Source: Thermoplasmata archaeon
GTDB taxonomy: Archaea > Thermoplasmatota > Thermoplasmata > Thermoplasmatales > Thermoplasmataceae
Reading direction: 5' to 3'
Assembly (NCBI GenBank): GCA_021797385.1
Contig: JAJZZW010000136.1
Coordinates: 1-5,010, forward strand
DNA: 5,010 bases
Shown: piece by piece, positions 1-4,834 of the stretch
Layout of the letters: every line of letters begins with the position of its first letter
Position numbering within the stretch: position 1 is the first letter of the stretch
Program-made: the position numbers and the translations under genes
The notes under the pieces: generated by a model
The model's database searches: none
Told to the model about the DNA's origin: nothing
What the model saw: the letters and a program-made list of their open reading frames with translations, nothing else

Positions 1-925
1 GAGAAATCATGCCTCTTCCTGTCAGGGTAATATACTATATGCACAAAGTTGGTTTCTACTGATTCTTTCCCTGATGATATTTTATCATTTATTACAAGGA
101 ATTGAATGCCATTATAGTACTTCATCTCCATCTTCTTATATTTAAGAACCTTTGGATTATCCCTTGCAGGTATTATGTATTTCAGTTTAAGTGATTCCAC
201 CCTTCTTATCACACCTGCATCTAAGTACCCACGATCCATCAGTAAAATATTTATGTTGATTCCCAGTGAAATGGCATGCTTCAGAAGATAATCAACCTCA
301 TTTGCATTGTCAATTCCATCAAGCTGTTCCTTCTTCATTATGGACAATGTGAATCTCTCACCATTCTTTACAGATTCCATTGTTGCAAACCTGTATACTT
401 TATCTGTTCCCCTGAACTTATGGAATGGTGCATTTATCAGGTACCTATTATCAATACCATAGTATGGCTCATCATGCTCATCTATTGCAGCATTCACAGG
501 GTGTGAGAATGCACCATGTTCAATTGCAAGATGTACAGTTTCATCTATTAACATGCTTATCTGTTCAATCCCATCATGCACAGTATGCCTCCTCAAGTTT
601 TCTGAGCCATTACGTTTATGCGATCCTGATTCTGATGCAACACCCTTGATCCTCCTGAATACTGTATCTGCAGATGGAATATGATTGTAAGGATGGTTTC
701 TCACATAGGTTTCAGTGTATTCCTTTACAGATATTGCATTTCTTATTACATTTATTATATCCCCTGATGAATATATTGATTGTGGCTCAATCCTATGAGA
801 GAATATGCCGTTAAGAGAGGAGGAGAAAAACTTTTTAACTGCCTTAACATTATTAAATTGGGGAAGGGTTTTGTTAATCGTAATTCAGAATCAATTCCCC
901 CAATTTTAACTTTGGCTGACATCAT
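1..925 (-). CDS. DDE transposase, ISH3-like; C-terminus beyond left edge, probable N-terminal frameshift
   Basis: This would be the transposase that moves an insertion sequence by cut-and-paste DDE chemistry. On the minus strand one frame stays open from 884 to the left edge (294 codons). It contains PSADTVFRRIK, then IDEHDEPYYG (likely first catalytic Asp at 480-482), RFATMES, and LLMDRGYLDAGVIRR (likely second Asp at 234-236). The spacing and wording resemble archaeal ISH3-family transposases, which have about 390 residues; the catalytic Glu should lie past the left edge. The main frame has no ATG, GTG or TTG between its upstream stop (885-887) and 704. In-frame ATGs exist only in the neighbouring frame, at 925 and 922 (MMSAKVKIGG...), so a one-base shift between about 880 and 830 probably joins the two. 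I therefore set the start at 925. It may be a pseudogene, or the shift could be programmed or a sequencing error. The family call is by eye. Confidence 0.72.
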
Positions 926-961
926 ATTGCTGTTATTCCTGATTGCTACATGATTTGGCAA
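1..961 (-). mobile_element. Partial insertion sequence (ISH3-like), left portion outside window
   Basis: The extent is inferred from the transposase reading frame. The element end beside the N-terminus should lie a little beyond 925, but its partner end is outside the window, so terminal inverted repeats and target duplications cannot be identified. The 961 boundary is approximate. Confidence 0.4.
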
Positions 962-1210
962 TTATAGTTATTGCTCTTAGTCGGACATGCGGAGAGTCTG
1001 GTAATATACAATAATTTAAATCTGAAGTTTCTGGAGCTGGATAAGGGCGATATAATTGACACTATTTAGAAAGAAATAAGTTCAGGATAAAATAATTATG
1101 ATATGCTATTACCCTTCTTTTACGCTTATCATCACTCAAGAATATGCCTAATGTAATGAAGTATATAGTTAATATTAAGGTTGATGACTCGGCCAGGGCT
1201 GAATAATAAA

Positions 1211-1408
1211 TCATTCTATTTTCAAGATTTCATATACTGCCTTTTTAACTTTGGGGTCCGTGATACTGGCATCGATTTTATCTTTATCTGCCCTTGTTAG
1301 ATGATGCTTTTTAATAATGTATTCTGCCTCTGAATATGAAAAAATATGGATTCCTTTATAATAACTGATAGGGATTCTTTACTCCCTGTTGTAACCATAA
1401 AAATACAT
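1211..1408 (-). pseudogene. Small hypothetical gene remnant with an internal TAA
   Basis: On the minus strand an ATG at 1408 opens MYFYGYNRE and then meets TAA at 1379-1381. The same frame continues for 55 more residues to a TGA at 1211-1213. The second part looks like true coding sequence: it contains GIHIFSYSEAEYIIKKHH, LTRADKDKIDASITDPK and KKAVYEILKIE, charged and helix-forming with no low-complexity runs. I do not recognise the family. It may be a small gene with one nonsense codon, or the C-terminal fragment of a longer gene. No strong ribosome binding site or promoter is evident before the ATG. Confidence 0.35.
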
Positions 1409-1453
1409 CTGAAAATATTATATGAATTTTTACAGGCTTAGAGGAAGGTCAAA

Positions 1454-1463
1454 AATTAAATAG
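1454..1463 (+). promoter_or_regulatory. TATA box of hicBA
   Basis: The sequence AATTAAATAG-like tract (ATTAAATA core), preceded by a purine-rich AGGTCAAA stretch, is centred about 29 bases before the hicB ATG. This is the archaeal TATA/BRE arrangement expected for a leaderless or nearly leaderless mRNA. No Shine-Dalgarno sequence lies before the ATG, which supports leaderless initiation. Confidence 0.5.
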
Positions 1464-1487
1464 TCTTATCGGTTATATAGTAAATAT

Positions 1488-1697
1488 ATGAAATATACTG
1501 TTATAATAACAAAAGATGAAGATGGGTATTATGTTGTAAATGTCCCTGCACTTCCCGGGTGCTTTACCCAGGGAAAAACCAAAAAAGAGGCACTGGAAAA
1601 TATCAAAGAGGCTATTTCAGCATATATTGAATCATTGAAAAAGCACAATGAAAAAATACCCAGGGATAACGCAGAGGAAATAACAGTAAATGTCTAA
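1488..1697 (+). CDS. hicB: HicB-like antitoxin
   Basis: This is the antitoxin of a type II HicAB module, which binds and blocks the mRNA-cleaving toxin HicA. The 69-residue protein has the full HicB core: MKYTVIITKDEDGYYVVNVP (residues 1-20), the hallmark ALPGCFTQGKTKKEALENI (21-39), and a helix ending ISAYIESLKKHNEKIP. It stops after the partly degraded RNase H-like core. The C-terminal helix-turn-helix or ribbon-helix-helix DNA-binding tail of longer HicBs is absent, so self-regulation by direct DNA binding is not expected from this chain alone. The start is the ATG behind a TATA box at leaderless distance. The last 8 bases overlap the hicA start, the usual sign of a co-translated pair. Because hicA is broken here, hicB is probably an orphan antitoxin that may persist neutrally or protect against related HicA toxins (inference). 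Confidence 0.93.
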   Translation: MKYTVIITKDEDGYYVVNVPALPGCFTQGKTKKEALENIKEAISAYIESLKKHNEKIPRDNAEEITVNV

Positions 1698-1911
1698 GCT
1701 TCCTGTATTATCAGGTCATGATGTTATAAAGGCACTGGCTAAAATAGGTTGTACATTTGACCATCAAACCGGAAGCCATGTAATGCTGATCAATTAAAAC
1801 CATAAGAGAATAACCGTACCGTTGCATGATGAAGTTGGTAAAGGACTATTAAAGGCTATATTGAAACAGGCGGATCTATCGCTGGATGAATTCTTAAAAC
1901 TTTGCAAGTAA
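1690..1911 (+). pseudogene. hicA: HicA-like mRNA interferase toxin, interrupted by one nonsense codon
   Basis: HicA toxins are small double-stranded-RNA-binding-fold mRNA interferases with a catalytic histidine. Here the ATG at 1690 overlaps the end of hicB and opens MSKLPVLSGHDVIKALAKIG, followed by TFDHQTGSHVMLIN. The GSH histidine (His30) is the expected catalytic residue. TAA at 1795-1797 (codon 36) ends translation. The frame then continues as NHKRITVPLHDEVGKG, LLKAILKQADLSLDEF and LKLCK to a TAA at 1909-1911, which completes a normal HicA of about 73 codons (compare the family pattern GSHV.L....R.TVP.H.E...G.L..IL..A.LS..EF). A single CAA-to-TAA change would explain the stop. The rest of the frame is undamaged, so the mutation is recent or is a sequence error. 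The 35-residue product would lack half of the fold and should be inactive. Confidence 0.87.
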
Positions 1912-2008
1912 ATTAACAGACCTATTTTAAAGTGTTATATAGACTCTCTGGTTCAAAGAAAAATATCGTAATTTTTATTTAGAAATATGGTTCCTGGATG
2001 CTTTCATC

Positions 2009-2033
2009 GGCAAAAGCCAGAGAAATTTTTTTT
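2009..2033 (+). terminator. Possible terminator after hicBA
   Basis: A small hairpin, GGC-AAAA-GCC (2009-2018), is followed by a run of eight T on the plus strand (2026-2033). Archaeal termination relies mainly on such T tracts. The site is about 100 bases past hicA and just before the end of the convergent gene at 2039. The stem is weak. Confidence 0.35.
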
Positions 2034-2038
2034 ATCCA

Positions 2039-2302
2039 TTATTTCAACACCAAATTGCTGTTACTATATTTTTTAACGAGATCGGGATTCCAGATCCATA
2101 TTATTTTTCCATCCTTTACTGTTATTTTCCCGGATTCCTCAAGGTAGGAAATAATAATATTGAATGTCTGGTACATTATTTTCTTGTCAAGGGATAGCCA
2201 TAGTTGCCTTTTTGATGTCCATTCTTCCTGGCTTTTTATTTTATTTTCCACCATAATTACGGTATCCAGCCTTGGGTAATGGATAATAGAATTTCTGTTC
2301 AT
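2039..2302 (-). CDS. Small archaeal winged-helix-like protein
   Basis: This 87-residue protein has the look of a stand-alone winged helix-turn-helix, a common small archaeal class that probably binds DNA or acts as a regulator. Residues 10-19 (PRLDTVIMVE) form a first helix. Residues 28-57 (WTSKRQLWLSLDKKIMYQTF then NIIISYLEES) suit the helix-turn-helix. Residues 58-71 (GKITVKDGKIIWIW) fit a beta wing. The tail NPDLVKKYSNSNLVLK resembles similar archaeal proteins as I recall them. The start is the ATG at 2302, with a TATA box centred 26 bases upstream, so the mRNA should be leaderless. It is convergent with hicBA and does not look like part of that module. The exact family, target and any ligand are unknown; no metal-binding or catalytic motif is visible. 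Confidence 0.8.
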   Translation of the reverse strand: MNRNSIIHYPRLDTVIMVENKIKSQEEWTSKRQLWLSLDKKIMYQTFNIIISYLEESGKITVKDGKIIWIWNPDLVKKYSNSNLVLK

Positions 2303-2614
2303 AATATTATATAATAATATATAAGATATAAATTTATATAATTAAATATGGGCCATAACACTGAATTCATATTTATATAATAATAGAAAGCAGCAGCCAC
2401 TTTACATTTTCAGTAAAATATCATTGATTCTACTCTGCTTCTATTAGTCTAACATGGATGTAATATTACCTTCTCGGTGCTTTGGTTCCATAAACTGGAA
2501 AATATTTGATTCCGATCTATTGAGGGGTAAGGGGAGTATGGCCTGTTTCATGTATAATAAATTTTAATGCCGGATAAGGAAAACTCAATATTGTAATCGG
2601 TTTTACAGTGTTCC
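2303..2614. other. Intergenic region, no intact gene
   Basis: The left end holds the strongly AT-rich promoter of the winged-helix gene, and the right end may hold a promoter for the plus-strand ORF at 2615 (TATA-like TATAATAAATTT near 2552-2563). In between, the minus strand has a short protein-like stretch, IGIKYFPVYGTKAPRR, a stop, then YYIHVRLIEAE and another stop (about 2419-2521). It could be a decayed gene but is too short to identify. Confidence 0.4.
2325..2332 (-). promoter_or_regulatory. TATA box of the winged-helix gene
   Basis: Read on the minus strand this is TTTATATC, a near-canonical archaeal TATA box. Its centre lies about 26 bases before the ATG at 2302, placing the predicted transcript start at or next to the start codon. 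Confidence 0.6.
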
Positions 2615-2809
2615 ATGGTAAATGAAAAAATAGATATCCTATTGAATTTTACATCCGGTCCGGTGCATGAGGAAGACAATATAAGCATAAATTTGGGCGT
2701 TCTAACTGATGGTCAGTTCACTTCCATAGTTTATTCCTTAATTTATTCCGGGCAGAGTATAAGATCCGGGGTAGATTGGAAATGGCACATACCCAGAAAC
2801 CTAATATAA
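2615..2809 (+). CDS. Hypothetical 64-residue protein (doubtful)
   Basis: I do not recognise this reading frame. It reads MVNEKIDILLNFTSGPVHEE, then DNISINLGVLTDGQFTSIVY, and ends SGVDWKWHIPRNLI. Composition is ordinary, with no membrane segment, signal peptide or known motif. There is no clear Shine-Dalgarno sequence before the ATG. A TATA-like TATAATAAATTT lies about 55 bases upstream, too far for a leaderless start. It stands alone between two AT-rich gaps. It could be a real small gene, a fragment of a larger one, or a chance open frame. Confidence 0.3.
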   Translation: MVNEKIDILLNFTSGPVHEEDNISINLGVLTDGQFTSIVYSLIYSGQSIRSGVDWKWHIPRNLI

Positions 2810-2893
2810 TTTCCAGTTACAGAATTAATCTGTGATCCAAAACATAGAGTTATAATATTTTCATTCAATTATACGTTAAAAATTATATAATGT

Positions 2894-2914
2894 TATTTTT
2901 ATATTATAAAAATA
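2894..2914. repeat. 21-bp AT palindrome
   Basis: TATTTTTATA and TATAAAAATA form perfect 10-bp inverted arms around a single T. It lies between the doubtful ORF ending at 2809 and the tRNA-Leu gene, in sequence that is almost all A and T. It could act as a bidirectional terminator or a binding site, or be chance in such composition. Confidence 0.6.
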
Positions 2915-2935
2915 GTATTGTGTGTATTAGCAAAT

Positions 2936-2943
2936 AAAAAAAA
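2936..2943 (-). terminator. T-tract terminator of tRNA-Leu
   Basis: A run of eight T on the minus strand begins 43 bases past the tRNA 3' end. Archaeal RNA polymerase stops at such tracts without needing a hairpin, and no other longer T run lies between it and the tRNA. Confidence 0.4.
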
Positions 2944-2985
2944 TTCTTATCCCTTACTGATTAACACATTGAACCTTTATAGTAA

Positions 2986-3070
2986 TGCGGAGGGTCGGAT
3001 TTGAACCGGCGAACCCCTTTGGGAACAGATTTTGAGTCTGTCACCTTTAGCCTGACTCGGTAACCTCCGC
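2986..3070 (-). tRNA. tRNA-Leu (anticodon CAA)
   Basis: It decodes UUG leucine codons. On the minus strand a perfect 7-bp acceptor stem (GCGGAGG with CCTCCGC) is followed by T8 and a D-stem ACC/GGT. The anticodon stem ACAGA/TCTGT is perfect with loop CTCAAAA, giving anticodon CAA. A class II long variable arm (CCC-AAA-GGG) and the T-loop TTCAAAT follow. The long variable arm, discriminator A at 2986 and CAA anticodon all indicate leucine. The mature length is 85 bases, with no intron and no encoded CCA. The T-stem (GCCGG/CCGAC) has one C-A mismatch at pair 50:64, slightly unusual but within natural range. A dyad lies just upstream in the promoter region and a T tract downstream. Confidence 0.96.
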
Positions 3071-3077
3071 TTTTAAA

Positions 3078-3101
3078 TGTATAACATTTACACGTTATAC
3101 A
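3078..3101. repeat. Inverted repeat in the tRNA-Leu promoter region
   Basis: TGTATAAC and GTTATACA are perfect 8-bp arms separated by 8 bases, centred about 19 bases upstream of the mature tRNA 5' end. The minus-strand reading of one arm, TTGTATAA, is at a plausible TATA-box position for the tRNA. The geometry of two half-sites about 16 bp centre to centre also suits a dimeric helix-turn-helix operator. No protein can be assigned. Confidence 0.55.
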
Positions 3102-3249
3102 AAGCTCTTTTATTATTTATAGAACTTATAAATTCAGTATTGCAGGACTGCATAAAAATTTTAGCATTATAATTTTTATTACAGCAGAAAACCTCTATCT
3201 GCATAAACAGGAATCATAAATCTCATTATATCCAATATTATATCCAGTT

Positions 3250-3456
3250 ATGGAAATATGCATAACAATAGACGAAGACCATTGTAAGGAACTTTACAAT
3301 TCACTAATACAGGATAATAACCAGGATATTATCATGGAATGCAATGACAATAAAATATTTATTATGATAAAAAATGCTAAAATTACATCTATATATAACC
3401 TCATTGATGATATTATAAGAGATTATGAAACATTTAAAAAAATAGAGGAACTATAA
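3250..3456 (+). CDS. pcc1: Pcc1-like KEOPS complex subunit
   Basis: In archaea Pcc1 is the small dimerising subunit that binds Kae1 in the cytoplasmic KEOPS complex, which makes the t6A modification on ANN-decoding tRNAs. The 68-residue chain fits the Pcc1 layout: strand MEICITI (1-7), helix with HCKELYNSLIQDNN (11-24), strands IIMECNDNKIFIMIK (27-41), and a long C-terminal helix TSIYNLIDDIIRDYETFKKI (46-65). The YNSLI-DN pattern and the IDDIIRD helix match the family as I know it. It is slightly shorter than the usual 75-90 residues. The ATG has no Shine-Dalgarno sequence; an ATTATATC stretch 18-25 bases upstream may serve a leaderless start. The gene converges on tfb with a 2-bp gap. The call rests on pattern recognition in a short protein; otherwise it is a conserved hypothetical. 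Confidence 0.68.
   Translation: MEICITIDEDHCKELYNSLIQDNNQDIIMECNDNKIFIMIKNAKITSIYNLIDDIIRDYETFKKIEEL
3436..3442 (-). terminator. Possible T-tract terminator of the gar1-tfb operon
   Basis: Seven T in a row on the minus strand start about 17 bases past the tfb stop codon, inside the end of the convergent pcc1 coding sequence. With only 2 bp between the genes, transcription of gar1-tfb should end within pcc1. Confidence 0.35.
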
Positions 3457-3458
3457 TT

Positions 3459-4394
3459 TTATTCCTCGATGGTAAGATTGAGTTTCTCAGTTAATTCCTT
3501 GTATCTGTTCCTTATAGTTACTTCAGTTACTCCTGCTACCTCTGCAATTGCTCTCTGAGTTCTTCTCTCACCAGTTATCAATGAAGCTATGTAGATTGCA
3601 GCCGCAGCCACCCCAGTTGGGCCTTTTCCGGATGTAAGGTCGTTATCAATTGCCATTTTTAATATTTCCTCGGCCCTCTTTCTGGCCTCCATTGAAAGTC
3701 TCAACTTTGAACAGAATCTGTTGACATAGTCATCAGGTTTAGATGGAAGTATATTTAATTTCAGGTATCTTGCCATTATTCTGTATGTTCTGCCAATCTC
3801 TTTCTTTTTTACCCTTGTTACAGATGCAATTTCATCCAGTGTTCTTGGGACATTTGTGATCCTGCATGCTGCATATATTGACCCGGCAACAACACCTTCA
3901 ATGGATCTTCCTCTTATCATATTTTGTTTTACTGCCTTTCTGTATATGACTGCAGATGTTTCTCTTACATCATTAGGTATACTCAGATTGGATGCCATTC
4001 TTTCAAGTTCTTGCAGTGCCTGTGAAAGATTACGCTCAGCTGCATTGGAAACCTTAATTCTCTTTTGCCATTTTCTGAGCCTGTAAAGCTGTGCCCTGTT
4101 TCTGGTAGGAATGGATTTACCGTACGAGTCTTTGTTTTTCCATGATATATCTGTAGACAAACCCTTGTCATGTATTGTATATGTCATGGGAGAACCTGTT
4201 CTTGCTCTGCTTTCACTCTGTTCAGAATCAAAAGCTCTCCATTCAGGTCCCTCATCAATATAACTGTCATCAATAACTAAACCGCAGTTTGAGCATACAA
4301 GTTCTCCACGCTCATAATCTCTTACGAGCTGAGAGGAACCACATTCCGGGCATTTATCTATTTCATAAATATTTTTTTTCTTTTCGTTTGCCAT
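3459..4394 (-). CDS. tfb: Transcription factor B (TFB), full length
   Basis: TFB binds the TBP-TATA complex and the BRE and recruits RNA polymerase. With the ATG at 4394 as start it has 311 residues, normal for the family. Its N-terminal zinc ribbon has all four cysteines: CPEC (15-18) and CSNC (34-37). The conserved linker [11 protein letters not shown] (49-59) belongs to the B-reader region that reaches the polymerase active site. Two cyclin repeats follow: about 113-213 (SGS-type core [18 protein letters not shown]) and about 219-307 ([16 protein letters not shown]). The second ends in the BRE-reading helix-turn-helix [20 protein letters not shown] (278-297). The GTG at 4403 is rejected as start because it lies inside the Shine-Dalgarno sequence AAGGTGAT (4399-4406), which suits the ATG at 4394. 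It is the second gene of an operon with gar1, a pairing seen in many archaea. A paralogue starts at 4835. Confidence 0.97.
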   Translation of the reverse strand: MANEKKKNIYEIDKCPECGSSQLVRDYERGELVCSNCGLVIDDSYIDEGPEWRAFDSEQSESRARTGSPMTYTIHDKGLSTDISWKNKDSYGKSIPTRNRAQLYRLRKWQKRIKVSNAAERNLSQALQELERMASNLSIPNDVRETSAVIYRKAVKQNMIRGRSIEGVVAGSIYAACRITNVPRTLDEIASVTRVKKKEIGRTYRIMARYLKLNILPSKPDDYVNRFCSKLRLSMEARKRAEEILKMAIDNDLTSGKGPTGVAAAAIYIASLITGERRTQRAIAEVAGVTEVTIRNRYKELTEKLNLTIEE

Positions 4395-4398
4395 ATTT

Positions 4399-4406
4399 AT
4401 CACCTT
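4399..4406 (-). promoter_or_regulatory. Shine-Dalgarno of tfb, overlapping the gar1 stop codon
   Basis: AAGGTGAT on the minus strand matches the complement of the archaeal 16S rRNA 3' end (GGAGGTGAT) and lies 4 bases before the ATG at 4394. Its first two bases are the last two of the gar1 TAA, so translation of the two genes is probably coupled. The site decides the tfb start. Confidence 0.75.
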
Positions 4407-4617
4407 AACATTTTACATATATTTTCTGGATATCACTATCTTTCCCGGATATGTATGCAAGTGCATACGGATCTTTAACAGGTCCCAGTATTTTTGTAAT
4501 TTTTCCAATAACTGCGTCATGTTCATTAACAAGTTTGTTATGAAGCTCGATGCAATTATCGGCCTTCAATAATATCTCATTATTGAAAGTATGAATTATT
4601 GTGCACTCACTTTTCAT
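4405..4617 (-). CDS. gar1: Gar1-like H/ACA RNP protein
   Basis: Gar1 is a subunit of the H/ACA guide RNP. It binds the pseudouridine synthase Cbf5 and helps substrate loading and release during guided rRNA pseudouridylation. With the ATG at 4617 the protein has 70 residues, short but typical for archaeal Gar1. The diagnostic core is [19 protein letters not shown] (37-55), corresponding to the family's IGKV-DIFGPV-PY barrel motif, preceded by a strand-rich half that includes NEHDAVIGK (31-39). A TTG at 4635 would add six residues, but the TATA box at 4642-4648 predicts transcription starting at about 4617-4620, so the ATG is the leaderless start. It is the first gene of the gar1-tfb operon, and its stop overlaps the tfb Shine-Dalgarno. 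A Naf1-like relative is unlikely at this size. Confidence 0.88.
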   Translation of the reverse strand: MKSECTIIHTFNNEILLKADNCIELHNKLVNEHDAVIGKITKILGPVKDPYALAYISGKDSDIQKIYVKC

Positions 4618-4641
4618 ATCAATAAGTAAATACAATAAGAG

Positions 4642-4648
4642 TATATAA
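4642..4648 (-). promoter_or_regulatory. TATA box of the gar1-tfb operon
   Basis: On the minus strand CTTATATAC has its TTATATA core at 4642-4648, about 28 bases before the gar1 ATG at 4617. That distance predicts a leaderless transcript and supports ATG 4617 over TTG 4635. Confidence 0.65.
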
Positions 4649-4739
4649 GTTTTCCGTAATATTATTAAAAGTACCTGTTATCATATTAAAATATTCGTGC
4701 ATAAACATGTATATTCAATGTTTTGCTTAAGTGTTATAC

Positions 4740-4755
4740 AATTTATTGATAAATT
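4740..4755. repeat. 16-bp palindrome between the divergent tfb/gar1 promoters
   Basis: AATTTAT-TG-ATAAATT is perfect over 7-bp arms. A wider pair, GCTTAA (4725-4730) and TTAAGC (4757-4762), brackets it with a slightly different centre. The site lies upstream of the TATA boxes of both divergent transcripts, where a regulator could affect both. High A+T content makes chance palindromes possible. Confidence 0.5.
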
Positions 4756-4777
4756 TTTAAGCATCTTTTTAGCTCGT

Positions 4778-4785
4778 AAATATAA
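4778..4785 (+). promoter_or_regulatory. Promoter and ribosome binding site region of the second tfb
   Basis: AAATATAA forms a TATA box, predicting a transcript start near 4808 and a leader of about 27 bases. The leader carries GGGTG (4825-4829), a Shine-Dalgarno-like match 5 bases before the ATG at 4835. A second AT stretch at 4812-4823 is too close to the ATG to be the TATA box of a leaderless mRNA. Confidence 0.5.
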
Positions 4786-4834
4786 TAAAACTTTAATACT
4801 TGTGGTAATATCTATTTAATATTTGGGTGTATTT

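Larger units (their letters stand above)
962..1487. other. Gene-poor region with coding remnants, between the IS and hicBA
   Basis: No intact gene is visible here. Short frames that read like protein but end quickly are: plus strand 970-1068, a TTG-started frame of 32 codons containing LVGHAESLVIYNN and LKFLELDKGDIIDTI; plus strand 1144-1209, MPNVMKYIVNIKVDDSARAE; and the minus-strand frame 1211-1408 listed separately. This is consistent with decayed genes next to a mobile element, but each piece is short enough to be chance. The hicB promoter lies at the right end. Confidence 0.4.

Noticed and set aside
276..649. Plus-strand open frames inside the transposase region.
   Set aside because: They lie antisense to the clear transposase frame and read as low-quality protein; they are shadows of the minus-strand gene.
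992..1948. GAGAGTCT (992-999) and AGACTCTC (1941-1948) form an inverted pair bracketing the remnants and hicBA, as if ends of a transposable unit.
   Set aside because: Only 8 bases match without a gap, there is no target duplication and no transposase between them. Chance in 1 kb is plausible.
3856..4171. Open frames on both strands within the first tfb.
   Set aside because: They overlap the conserved cyclin repeats of TFB in other frames and have no family features of their own.
4395..4403. GTG at 4403 as the tfb start (three extra residues).
   Set aside because: The GTG is part of the Shine-Dalgarno AAGGTGAT that serves the ATG at 4394.
4618..4635. TTG at 4635 as the gar1 start (six extra residues).
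   Set aside because: The TATA box at 4642-4648 is too close to allow a transcript that includes it; the ATG at 4617 fits leaderless initiation.
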